A stretch of DNA of 64,000 nucleotides from CAYPHY01 sp964410625 (GTDB taxonomy: Bacteria > Chloroflexota > Anaerolineae > Promineifilales > Promineifilaceae): contig CAYPHY010000005.1 in the NCBI GenBank assembly GCA_964410625.1, positions 186,001 through 250,000 of the forward strand, given 5' to 3'. Below the pieces are notes generated by a model. That model was given only the letters and a program-made list of their open reading frames with translations. It was not told the DNA's origin and did not search any database. Of this stretch, positions 24,474 through 33,038 are shown piece after piece. The position numbers and the translations under genes are program-made. Each line of letters starts with the position of its first letter. Within the stretch, counting starts at the first letter, position 1.

Positions 24474-25814
24474 CTACGGAGTAAGCCGGTTGAGGGTGCG
24501 GGGGAAGGGGATGGTCTGGCGGATGTGGTCTATGCCACAAATCCAGGCGGTGGTTCGTTCCAGGCCAAGACCAAAGCCGCTGTGTGGGACGCTGCCGTAG
24601 CGCCGCAGGTCAATGTACCAATGGTAGTTTTCTTCGGGTAGCTCATGGCGGTGAATAGCTTCGAGTAGCACTTCTGGATCGCTCATCCGTTCGCTGCCGC
24701 CGATGATCTCTCCATACCCTTCGGGGGCCAGCAGGTCTACACTTTTGCACACTTCGGGACGGCCGGGCCAGGGTTCCATATAGAAGGCTTTGACGGCCGT
24801 TGGATACCCATAGACAAACACCGGCCGCTCAAACTGCTTGGTCAGCTCCGTCTCGTGGGGCGAGCCAAAGTCTTCTCCCCACTCAATTGCCAGTAACTCT
24901 TTCAGTTCGGGATCATCTGTTGCTTCGCGTAGCGCGTGGAGGCGTTCGATGGCCTCGTCGTAGCTGATGCGCGGGAAGGGGGCCTGGACGTTTTTGAGCG
25001 CGGTCAGGTCGCGGCCGAGCAGTTCCAGTTCAGGCGCACGCTTCTCCAGCGTGGTCTGCACGATATAGCTGACAAATTGCTCCTCAAACTCCATCAGGTC
25101 GTCGAGGTCATAGAAGGCCATCTCTGGCTCGACCATCCAGAACTCAGCCAGATGGCGGCGCGTCTTCGACTTTTCGGCGCGGAAGGTGGGGCCGAAGCAA
25201 TAGACGCGGCTGAAGGCCATGATATTGGCCTCGTTGTAAAGCTGGCCGGTTTGGGCGAGGTAAGCGGTGTCGTCGAAGTATTCGACTTCAAAGAGATTGC
25301 TCGTGCCTTCGGCGGCCGAGGGGGTGATGATTGGCGTGTCAAGATTGATGAAGCCCTGGCCATCGAGAAAATCAATGATCGCTCGCTTGATCGTCGCCCG
25401 CACGCGCATGATCGCCCACTGCTGGCTGGAGCGCAGCCAGAGGTGACGCTGATCCATCAGAAACTCAATCCCATGCTCCTTGGGGGTGATCGGGTAGTCT
25501 TCCGCTTCCTGGAGGATGTCGGCCGATTCGATGCCGATCTCATACCCGCCTGGGATGCCGGGCGCGCGCTCGTTGGCGCGGACGGTCCCGGTGATAATTA
25601 GAGAAGATTCTTGTCCCAGACGTTTGAGGGCTTCAAACAGTTCGTCGCCAACTTCCGGGCGGTAAGCAACGGCCTGGGCGATCCCCGTACCATCGCGCAC
25701 GCGGAGGAAGATCAGCTTCCCTTTGGGGGTGCTGGCATAGAGCCAGCCTTGCATGGTGACTTGTTGGCCCTCGTGTTGGGCGATGTTTTCAATACGAAAC
25801 GACGTTGCGGTCAT
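24474..25814 (-). CDS. asnS: Asparaginyl-tRNA synthetase
   Basis: A 446-residue class IIb synthetase. The N-terminal OB-fold has VTMQGWLYASTPKGKLIFLRVRDGTG, described in part. Motif 2 has YCFGPTFRAEKSKTRRHLAEFWMVEPE. Motif 3 is GFGLGLERTTAWICG near the C-terminus. GSERMSDPEVL fits AsnRS rather than AspRS. It charges tRNA-Asn. The start overlaps the preceding coiled-coil gene by 26 bp. Confidence 0.96.
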   Translation of the reverse strand: MTATSFRIENIAQHEGQQVTMQGWLYASTPKGKLIFLRVRDGTGIAQAVAYRPEVGDELFEALKRLGQESSLIITGTVRANERAPGIPGGYEIGIESADILQEAEDYPITPKEHGIEFLMDQRHLWLRSSQQWAIMRVRATIKRAIIDFLDGQGFINLDTPIITPSAAEGTSNLFEVEYFDDTAYLAQTGQLYNEANIMAFSRVYCFGPTFRAEKSKTRRHLAEFWMVEPEMAFYDLDDLMEFEEQFVSYIVQTTLEKRAPELELLGRDLTALKNVQAPFPRISYDEAIERLHALREATDDPELKELLAIEWGEDFGSPHETELTKQFERPVFVYGYPTAVKAFYMEPWPGRPEVCKSVDLLAPEGYGEIIGGSERMSDPEVLLEAIHRHELPEENYHWYIDLRRYGSVPHSGFGLGLERTTAWICGIDHIRQTIPFPRTLNRLTP

Positions 25815-26148
25815 ATAGTTCCTCGCGAGTCCAGGATCGGCCGCCGGCCACAGGGCCTTCAGCTATCCACATCTTAATAAAATTGCTTTCGCGCTGCCAG
25901 ATTGACAGTTCATGACTAGATGTCGAATGTTCGGATGGTTCCTCAATATGTCCGGTTTCACTTCTAGGTGTCTGAGCATTCAAGTAGGATATTACTTCGG
26001 CTTCCATTCGTTCGATTTCGGCCAAATAGCTGCTACTTATTGCTTTGAATTCATCGCGACGAGCAGTATGTCTTAGGTTTTCAAGAATTGACTGCAAGCG
26101 ATTAATACGCTCTTGTGTCACTTGGAGTTCGTTATCGTTTTTAATCAT
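25789..26148 (-). CDS. Small coiled-coil protein overlapping asnS
   Basis: One hundred and nineteen residues from ATG 26148 (MIKNDNELQVTQERINRLQSI). The N-terminal 70 residues form a predicted helical hairpin with heptads (LAEIERMEAEVISYL). This resembles small proteins that accompany antitoxin-like HTH genes; the similarity is from memory and weak. The last nine codons overlap the start of asnS by 26 bp, so asnS translation may be coupled to it. The function is unknown. Confidence 0.55.
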   Translation of the reverse strand: MIKNDNELQVTQERINRLQSILENLRHTARRDEFKAISSSYLAEIERMEAEVISYLNAQTPRSETGHIEEPSEHSTSSHELSIWQRESNFIKMWIAEGPVAGGRSWTREELYDRNVVSY

Positions 26149-26173
26149 AAAGCACACTATTGTAAACAGGATG

Positions 26174-27787
26174 TTACATCCGAAAAACGCCATACTGCGG
26201 CCGTGCCTCTGTAATATAGTCTACCTGATGCGCCACCGACAGCCCAGTAGTCAGGACGCGGCGGGTGTCGCGGGGGTCAATGAGGCCGTCGTCCCAGAGG
26301 CGGGCGGTGGCGTAGTAGGGGGAGGACTCTTGCTCAAACTTTTGGCGGGTCATCAGTTGCATCATCTCGATTTGCTTTTGGTCTGGCCCCTGGCCGCGCT
26401 TGCGGGCGCGTTCCTCCTGGACAATGCCCAATACCCCGGCCGCCTGTTCGCCACCCATCACGGCGACGCGGCTGCTGGGCCAGGCCCAAAGAAAGCGGGG
26501 GTCGAAGGCGCGGCCGCACATGGCATAGTTTCCCGCCCCGTAAGAGCCGCCGAGGATGATGGTGAATTGTGGCACGGTGGAGGTGGCAACGGCGTTGATC
26601 ATCTTGCTGCCGTGCTTGATGATCCCTTCGCGCTCATATTTCGTCCCAACCATGAAGCCGGTAATGTTTTGTAGATAGACCAGCGGCGTGCGGCTCTGGT
26701 TGCAAAGCTGGATGAATTGCGCCGCTTTGTTGGCACATTCGGAAAAAAGCACGCCGTTGTTGCCGAGGATGCCCACCGGCCAACCATTGATCTGGGCATA
26801 GCCGGTGACCAGCGTCGAGCCGTAATCGGGCTTGAATTCCAGGAAGCGCGAACCGTCCACGATACGGCCGATCACCTCGCGCACATCAAACGGGATGCGT
26901 GGGTCAGCGGGGATGATCCCCAGCAATTCCTCGGCGTCATATAGCGGCTCTTCCGGCCCCTGGCGACGAGCGAGGCAGGCGGCAGGTTTTGGTTGTTGCA
27001 GGTGGGCAAGGATGTGGCGGCCGATCCGGATGGCGTCCGCATCATTTTCGGCCGTAAAGTCGCTGACGCCGGAGACACGGGCGTGCATCTCCGCCCCGCC
27101 TAGCGTTTCATCATCCGTTTCCTCGCCAATCGCCATTTTCACCAGCGGCGGGCCACCGAGATAGACGGTGGCCTGGTTGCGCACCAGCACGGCGTAATCG
27201 CTCATGCCGGGGATGTAGGCCCCGCCAGCGGTGGAGGAGCCAAAGACGAGGGCGATTTGGGGGATGCCTTGTGCCGACATGCGGGCCTGGTTGGCGAAGA
27301 TGCGGCCGCCCAAAATAAACACCTCATCTTGGTAAAGCAAATTGGCCCCGGCCGATTCGACAAGCGAGATACAGGGCAGGTGATTCTCTTCGGCGATGCG
27401 CTGCGCCCGCAGGGTCTTTTGCATAGTCATCGGATAGACCGCCCCACCCTTGACGGTGGCGTCGTTGACAAAGACCATGCACTCACGGCCGCTGACAATG
27501 CCGATGCCGGTGATTTGCGACGCGCAAGGGGACTCGTCGTTGTACATCCCATAGGCGGCCAGCGGGGAGAGTTCGAGGAAGGGTGTGGCCGGATCGAGCA
27601 GCAGTTCGAGCCGTTCACGGGGGAGCAGCTTGCCCTGTTGGCGGAACTTCTGTGCTCCCTTTTCGCCGCCACCGGCGCGAACGGCCGCCTGGCGTTGTTC
27701 CAATTCCTTGACCAACGCCTCCATTGCCTGGTGGTTGGCTCTGTATTCGTCGCTACGTTTGCTCACTTTTGACTTGATGGTGTCCAT
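26174..27787 (-). CDS. Acyl-CoA carboxylase carboxyltransferase subunit (MccB/PccB type)
   Basis: A 537-residue member of the acyl-CoA carboxylase beta family. The N-terminal crotonase half has RERLELLLDP, GMYNDESP, NDATVKGGAVYPMTMQK and FGSSTAGGAYIPGMSDY. The C-terminal half has GILGNNGVLFSECANKAAQF, LQNITGFMVG and GGSYGAGNYAMCGRA. The pattern is nearest to methylcrotonoyl-CoA or geranoyl-CoA carboxylase beta chains, involved in leucine or terpenoid breakdown. The biotin carboxylase alpha subunit is not adjacent, so the substrate remains open. Confidence 0.88.
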   Translation of the reverse strand: MDTIKSKVSKRSDEYRANHQAMEALVKELEQRQAAVRAGGGEKGAQKFRQQGKLLPRERLELLLDPATPFLELSPLAAYGMYNDESPCASQITGIGIVSGRECMVFVNDATVKGGAVYPMTMQKTLRAQRIAEENHLPCISLVESAGANLLYQDEVFILGGRIFANQARMSAQGIPQIALVFGSSTAGGAYIPGMSDYAVLVRNQATVYLGGPPLVKMAIGEETDDETLGGAEMHARVSGVSDFTAENDADAIRIGRHILAHLQQPKPAACLARRQGPEEPLYDAEELLGIIPADPRIPFDVREVIGRIVDGSRFLEFKPDYGSTLVTGYAQINGWPVGILGNNGVLFSECANKAAQFIQLCNQSRTPLVYLQNITGFMVGTKYEREGIIKHGSKMINAVATSTVPQFTIILGGSYGAGNYAMCGRAFDPRFLWAWPSSRVAVMGGEQAAGVLGIVQEERARKRGQGPDQKQIEMMQLMTRQKFEQESSPYYATARLWDDGLIDPRDTRRVLTTGLSVAHQVDYITEARPQYGVFRM

Positions 27788-27805
27788 TGGGTAGTTTAAC
27801 AGTTT

Positions 27806-27916
27806 AAGAAGGGAACGCAGATTTTCGCTGATGCTTCGCGGATGTTCGCTGATTAACGAAAATGATATAGCAAATCTGCGTTATCTGCGTGATATCCGCG
27901 TCATCAGCGTAACCAT
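27806..27916. repeat. ACGCGGAT-type palindromic repeat
   Basis: GAACGCAGATTTTCGCTGATG... and the complementary ATCTGCGTTATCTGCGTGATATCCGCG arm fill the gap between htrA and the carboxyltransferase gene. Confidence 0.65.
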
Positions 27917-27927
27917 TTTAGGACTGT

Positions 27928-29121
27928 TCAACTGTCGGCCGCCAGCGTTAGCGCTAACTCTAAGGGGCGGCCGTCGCGGATGAGGGAGAGCGTTACGGTT
28001 TCGCCAACCTGGGTGTTTAGCTCCAGATATTCCAACATACTGTTCCAATCGGCGATGGGATGGCCGTTTATGGCGACCAGGATGTCGCCGCCGATCAGGA
28101 TGCGTTGGTTGCCGATGATCGCTTCTTGCTGCGCGCCGCGCACCCCGGCCGCTTGTGCCGGGCCGCCGCGATAGAGCTGGGCAACGAGGATGCCGCGCTC
28201 AACGGGCAAGCGCAACGCTTCGGCCAGGCGTGGCGTGATCGAATAGCCAAGCAGACCTAATGTTGGATGGGGGTAGCGTCCCTCGGCAATTAGCACGGGA
28301 ACCACACGCTTGAGTGTATCCACCGGCACGGCAAAGCCGATCCCCTCCGCTCCCTCGCGGATGGCGGTATTGACGCCGATGACTTGCCCGCGCGAATTGA
28401 GCAGCGGCCCGCCGGAGTTGCCGGGATTAATCGCCGCATCCGTCTGGACAACGTTAAAGATGAAGTTGTTTTGCTCCGTTTCCAACGGCCGCCCCAAGGC
28501 GCTGATCACCCCGGTGGTCAAGGTACGGTCCAGACCAAAGGGGTTGCCGATGGCGATTGCTCGCTGGCCGACGCGCAAATCGGCCGATTCCCCCAATTCC
28601 ACCGGCAGCAGTTGCACGGCGGCCGGATCAACGCGCAGCACGGCCAGGTCGTTCTCCGGGTCTGTGCCAACCACAGTGGCCGGAAGCTGGGTTTCGTCGG
28701 AGAAGATGACTTCGATCTGTTCCGCACCTTCAATGACGTGGTAGTTGGTGATGATGTGGCCGGCGTCGTCCCAAACAAAGCCGGAGCCGGTCCCTTCGCT
28801 GGCCATTGGGCCGAAGAAAAAGTCGAGGGTGATGATTTGGGCGGTGATGTGGACAACAGAAGGGCTGACGCGCTCATAGAGGTTGGCGATCAACTCTTCT
28901 TCGATATCAACGGGGACCAGGTCAGCGGCCGACAGCGGGGTTGGCGTGGCCTCATTTTGGATGGGTTCGGCCGTAGCGGTGACAACGGCCGTGATGACCA
29001 GCGGAGTTTGTGTGGCCGCTTGTTCAGGGGGAGTCGTCGGTGATGGTGATCGGTCACATCCCAACAACAGCATCAGGGGAAGTAGGAAGCAGAGAAGCTC
29101 TTTTCTTATACCAGAACGCAT
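27928..29121 (-). CDS. HtrA/DegP-family serine protease, lipoprotein
   Basis: A 397-residue protein. The N-terminal signal has a lipobox LLGC with Cys22, followed by a Thr/Pro-rich linker (to about residue 65). The trypsin-like domain has the catalytic triad His128 (TNYHVIEG), Asp158 (ENDLAVLRV) and Ser236 (NPGNSGGPL). One C-terminal PDZ domain spans about 295-390. It should be an extracytoplasmic, membrane-tethered quality-control protease. Copy 2 of the palindromic element sits 27 bp upstream of its start and may carry or displace its promoter. Confidence 0.92.
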   Translation of the reverse strand: MRSGIRKELLCFLLPLMLLLGCDRSPSPTTPPEQAATQTPLVITAVVTATAEPIQNEATPTPLSAADLVPVDIEEELIANLYERVSPSVVHITAQIITLDFFFGPMASEGTGSGFVWDDAGHIITNYHVIEGAEQIEVIFSDETQLPATVVGTDPENDLAVLRVDPAAVQLLPVELGESADLRVGQRAIAIGNPFGLDRTLTTGVISALGRPLETEQNNFIFNVVQTDAAINPGNSGGPLLNSRGQVIGVNTAIREGAEGIGFAVPVDTLKRVVPVLIAEGRYPHPTLGLLGYSITPRLAEALRLPVERGILVAQLYRGGPAQAAGVRGAQQEAIIGNQRILIGGDILVAINGHPIADWNSMLEYLELNTQVGETVTLSLIRDGRPLELALTLAADS

Positions 29122-29148
29122 ATACTTTCTTTGCCGATAGCTGCACTA

Positions 29149-29278
29149 CATTGTTTCAAAAGTAATTCCACTGTCATTCCGAGCGGAGCGAGGAATCCCT
29201 CGTACATTTCTGGTACAGAAGGCTGCAAGAGATTCTTCACTTCGTTCAGACTGACGGTTATTAAAGCTTTTGAAACAG
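29149..29278. mobile_element. Palindromic mobile element (CATTCCGAG family), copy 2
   Basis: The ends are CATTGTTTCAAAAG and CTTTTGAAACAG, with interior TGTCATTCCGAGCGGAGCGAGG and its complement. It is flanked by the direct repeat GCACTA (29143-29148 and 29279-29284). The right end is a few bases shorter than in copy 1. It lies in the priA-htrA gap. Confidence 0.7.
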
Positions 29279-29361
29279 GCACTAAAAGTATAACACGTTC
29301 TAAATCCTTCGATAACTGAAATGCATCACAACATGTGGTAGACCTCAGAGGTTTTTGGAGA

Positions 29362-32300
29362 CTAGAGAATACTGACGGGATCGAGATCGAGTTGCCAGGG
29401 TTGGGGAATGGTGAAGCCGTCGAGGGCGCGGTTGGGGTCAGGAGAGCGGAGAATGAGTTGCCAGCGGTAACGGCCGTCTACCCGGCTGAAGAAGGGTGGC
29501 ACAGGGCCATATAGTTCGGTGCTGGGTAGCTCTTGCTCGCGCAGGTGTTGGCGCAGGCTGCGAGCCAGCCTGTCCGCCTCCTTCTCGCCGCGCTCGTTGA
29601 CTGGATCGGCGAGCAACAAGCGGGCCATACGGCGGAAGGGGGGCAAACCTTGCTGGGTGCGGAAGCGGATTTCGTCCACATAGAAGGCGGCAAAGTCATG
29701 CTCGGCCGCCGCCTGGATGGCGTAATGGTCGGGCTGGTAGGTCTGGATAATCACCCGGCCGCCGAGCAACCCGCGCCCGGCACGTCCGGCCACCTGCGCC
29801 AACAGTTGGAAGGTGCGTTCGCCGGTGCGATAATCGGGCAAGCCGAGGGAGACGTCGGCCGAAATCACGCCAACCAACGTGACAAAGGGTAAGTCCAATC
29901 CCTTGGCGATCATTTGCGTGCCAATGAGGATGTCGGCTTCACGGTTGATGAAACCGGCCAGCAGCGCTTCGTGGCTATAGCGGCCGGCGGTCGTGTCGCG
30001 GTCCCAGCGGGTGAGCCGTGCCTGGGGCCATCGTTGTTGTACCAACTCTTCCACCTGCTCCGTCCCCAGCCCGAAGTGGCGGATGCGGCGCGAACCACAG
30101 GCCGGACATTCATCGCGGGAGGGTTCTTTACGGCCGCATTGGTGGCAGACGAGCATCAGGTTCGGCCGGTGGTAGGTTAGAGGCGTGTCACAGCGCGGGC
30201 AGCGCAAGACGTGGCCGCAATCGCGGCAAAAGACAAAGGTGGAGGTGCCGCGCCGGTTGAGGAAGAGGATGACCTGTTCGCCGCGCTCCAGCGTTTCGCT
30301 AATCGCCTGTTCCAACGCACGGCTGAAGATGGAGCGATTGCCCGCCCGCAGCTCCTGACGCAAGTCCACAACCTGGATCGGAGGGAGATCGATAGTAACA
30401 GCCTCGTTAATGGTTAATGGTGAATGGTTAACGGTTAATGGTGAACTGCCCTCCTCCCATTGTTCATTGTCCATTGTCTCATTGTTCACTGTTTCATTGT
30501 TCATTTCCTCCAGGGGCGTATAGCGACTTGTAACGTGTAGTCTTTCCGCCTGGCTTTGGATGCGTTCGCGGTGGCCCATGATGCGGCGGGGGAGTTCGAG
30601 GAGTTCGTAACGGCCGCCTTGTGCCCGGTGATAGGTGACGACATCAGGGGTGGCGCTGCCCATGATCACCGTTGCCCCCACAAGCTTGCCCATAGCAATG
30701 GCGACGTCGCGGGCGTGGTAGTAGGGGGGAGGAACGGGCGGGGTCTGCTTATAGCTGGCGTCGTGTTCTTCGTCGAGGACGATCACACCCAGGTTGGGGA
30801 AGGGGGTGAAGAGTGCGCTGCGCGGCCCGATGACGATATCAAAGAGGCCTTGTCGCGCTCGTCGCCAGGTGTCATACCGTTCACCGTCACTAAGGCGGCT
30901 GTGGAGAATGGCGACGCGCCCTGGGAAGCGGGCGGCAAAACGGCGCACCGTTTGCGGCGTCAGGGCGATTTCGGGGACGAGGACAATCGCCTGTTGCCCT
31001 CGATCCAGAGCGAGGTCAATCGCCCGCATGTAGATTTCCGTCTTGCCGCTGCCCGTTACGCCATGCAGCAAAAACGGCTTGCTCGGCTCGATTTCTTCGT
31101 CCTCATCATCCCATTCATCCCACTGCGGATCGGGGATTGCGGATTGCGGAGTCTCCCACTCATCGCTCTCCACTCCCCACTCTCCACTCTCCTCCTCATC
31201 TGGCTCGTGCAAAAGCATATCCACCTTAATCCGCCCCCAGACGCGGGCTTGATCGGCTGTCAGACGTGGCGGATCGGCCGGGGCAAAGTCGCGGTCGGCC
31301 AGCGAATCGCGCCACACTTCTTCCGAGGCCAGACGAATGAGGTCTAGTTTGGCAAGGCGGCGTAGATGATTGAGATTGGCTCCGGTTTCGCGATAGAGAT
31401 CACTGAGATCAACGGCCTGGGCTTCGCGAGCGAGAAAACGCAAGATGCGATAGTACATCTCGCTCCCTTGCAGGCGGAAGATATGGGGCAGAACATCACG
31501 GACAGGGAGGGCGAGGCCAATCGTCGTTGGCTGGCTTTCCTGGCGCAACAACCCTTCATCTACCAGGCGTTCGGCCGTCGCTTGCTCCGCAGCGGACAAC
31601 TCGGCAAGGGGGGCGGGGAGGCGCGGCCGTAATGTCTGATAATCGGCCGCCTGCTCGTTGCTGCCATTCACCGGAACAAGGATAGTCTGTCCTTCCAGGC
31701 GGGTCAGCAGACCGGCTTCAACCAGTGACTGTAGATGTTTATGGGTTGCGCCGGTCGCTTCCAGCACGCTTGACTCGGCCGGTAGCGGATCGGGGGAGTG
31801 GACAAGGTGATGGAGCAACTCCGCTTGCTTGTTGCGGCGGCCGAGTTGCAACGCCACTTCGCCAATGCGCCGCCAACCGGCGGAAAGTTCGGCCGTGCGC
31901 ACTTCACGCGGTCGGGCGCGGGGAGCCTCAAGAATGGAAGCACGGCGCAAAATATCGCGCCGAAGTAGCTGGTTCATTGCGCTTTGCCAATCCACTTTGG
32001 GCAGAGCGCGTTTGATCTGGCGGCCGCGCAGTTCACCCCTTTCGCGTAGCAGATCAAGCAACGCTTGCTGTGTTTCGGTCAACCTGCCAGATCCGTCCCA
32101 GGCCGGATTAATATCGAGCAGCACATCGGCCCAGCGTGTCAGTCCGGGCGGCAACATCAGGCGCAGGCAGGCGTTGAGCGGGGTCAGGTAGCGGCCGCTA
32201 ATCCAACGGGCCAGGTCAATTTGCCAGGGTTGAACGACGGGGTCAGGATCAACGACGGCGATGATCGGCTTGGTTTCAATGGGGGATTCATTGACGACGG

Positions 32301-32478
32301 GCGGGTCGTCGCTGAAGCTGATCACGATGCCTTGCGCCAGTTGGCGGCCGAACTCCACCTCCACTAAGTGACCAAGCTTAAGCGTTGGAAGTAGGTCGCT
32401 GGGGATGTGATAATGGTATGTCCCACTAAGGCCAGCCTCAATATTAATCGCTAATTCGGCAAAACGTTGGTGTACCAT
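29362..32478 (-). CDS. priA: Primosomal protein N' (replication restart helicase PriA), with two in-frame repeat insertions
   Basis: A 1038-residue superfamily 2 helicase, longer than the usual 730-830. Order: N-terminal 3'-DNA-binding domain (to about 110), winged helix, Walker A GVTGSGKTEIY near 472, DEEHD near 567, a zinc module with paired cysteines (CRDCGHVLRCPRCD, CHQC and CPACG, about 749-800) and the C-terminal domain. Two low-complexity loops account for the extra length. One spans residues about 423-460, just before Walker A. The other spans about 655-692 and is rich in NNET and SPLT. Both are encoded by intergenic-repeat sequence (31110-31200 and 30403-30520). The catalytic motifs are intact. 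Confidence 0.93.
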   Translation of the reverse strand: MVHQRFAELAINIEAGLSGTYHYHIPSDLLPTLKLGHLVEVEFGRQLAQGIVISFSDDPPVVNESPIETKPIIAVVDPDPVVQPWQIDLARWISGRYLTPLNACLRLMLPPGLTRWADVLLDINPAWDGSGRLTETQQALLDLLRERGELRGRQIKRALPKVDWQSAMNQLLRRDILRRASILEAPRARPREVRTAELSAGWRRIGEVALQLGRRNKQAELLHHLVHSPDPLPAESSVLEATGATHKHLQSLVEAGLLTRLEGQTILVPVNGSNEQAADYQTLRPRLPAPLAELSAAEQATAERLVDEGLLRQESQPTTIGLALPVRDVLPHIFRLQGSEMYYRILRFLAREAQAVDLSDLYRETGANLNHLRRLAKLDLIRLASEEVWRDSLADRDFAPADPPRLTADQARVWGRIKVDMLLHEPDEEESGEWGVESDEWETPQSAIPDPQWDEWDDEDEEIEPSKPFLLHGVTGSGKTEIYMRAIDLALDRGQQAIVLVPEIALTPQTVRRFAARFPGRVAILHSRLSDGERYDTWRRARQGLFDIVIGPRSALFTPFPNLGVIVLDEEHDASYKQTPPVPPPYYHARDVAIAMGKLVGATVIMGSATPDVVTYHRAQGGRYELLELPRRIMGHRERIQSQAERLHVTSRYTPLEEMNNETVNNETMDNEQWEEGSSPLTVNHSPLTINEAVTIDLPPIQVVDLRQELRAGNRSIFSRALEQAISETLERGEQVILFLNRRGTSTFVFCRDCGHVLRCPRCDTPLTYHRPNLMLVCHQCGRKEPSRDECPACGSRRIRHFGLGTEQVEELVQQRWPQARLTRWDRDTTAGRYSHEALLAGFINREADILIGTQMIAKGLDLPFVTLVGVISADVSLGLPDYRTGERTFQLLAQVAGRAGRGLLGGRVIIQTYQPDHYAIQAAAEHDFAAFYVDEIRFRTQQGLPPFRRMARLLLADPVNERGEKEADRLARSLRQHLREQELPSTELYGPVPPFFSRVDGRYRWQLILRSPDPNRALDGFTIPQPWQLDLDPVSIL
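30403..30520. repeat. AATGGTTAATGG-type repeat inside priA
   Basis: GTTAATGGTTAATGGTGAATGG words and the complementary CCATTGTTCATTGTCCATTG arm lie within the priA frame. The same family is intergenic at 6918-6958, 16950-17010 and 62262-62292. Confidence 0.75.
31110..31200. repeat. GGATTGCGG / CTCTCCACTCCCCACT repeat inside priA
   Basis: GGATCGGGGATTGCGGATTGCGG followed by CTCTCCACTCCCCACTCTCCACTC lies in the priA frame. A related CTCTCCACTCCCCACTCC tract is inside metH at about 56779. Confidence 0.7.
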
Positions 32479-33038
32479 AATTTACTTTCGTCACGAATGC
32501 CACGAAATGACACTTAGATATTTGCATCGAATTTACTACACTGTTTCAAAGGTTTTAACAATTGTCATTCTGAACGGAGTGAAAAATCTCTTGCAACCTC
32601 CTGTACCAGAAATGTACCAGGGATTCCTCGCTCCGAAGACTCCGCTCGGAATGACAATTGGATCACCATTGAAACACTGTATTTACGCGAATGAACGCGA
32701 AATTTGAATTAATTATTGCGAAAATTCGCGTAATTCGTTGCTAAGATTTCTTCACTGCGTAAGTCCTAACGAAAAGAATGCAGCGTGTTAATCCTTGTTA
32801 TTCGTATCCATGATGAGGTCTTGATTATTGAATTATAGTTCAAAACTGAATAATTAGCATGTTTGTTCTATGGTAAATTACTTATTTTCTATTTTCTAAT
32901 CTTATATGACTATAGCGAAAATGGTGTTGCGGTTCTCCTGAATCATACGCGGTGTGACCGGGAATGAAAACAGGTTGAACATCAATAGTTGCCAAAACGG
33001 GGTGGTATATTGATTCTACTTCATCCATAATATGCCGC
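32479..33038. other. priA-DUF3048 divergent region
   Basis: About 560 bp without a gene. It contains a GCATCGAATTTACGCGAATGAACGCG repeat split by element copy 3, a TCGCGTAATTCGTTGC repeat tail to 32770, then about 250 bp of AT-rich, repeat-free DNA upstream of the lipoprotein gene. That AT-rich part probably holds its promoter, but no convincing box pair was found. Confidence 0.6.
32537..32681. mobile_element. Palindromic mobile element (CATTCCGAG family), copy 3
   Basis: A 145-bp element with ends TACACTGTTTC and GAAACACTGTA and a perfect TTTAC target duplication (32532-32536 and 32682-32686). It interrupts a GCATCGAATTTACGCGAATG repeat. The uninterrupted version can be read at 52840-52868, which is effectively an empty site. 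Confidence 0.85.
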
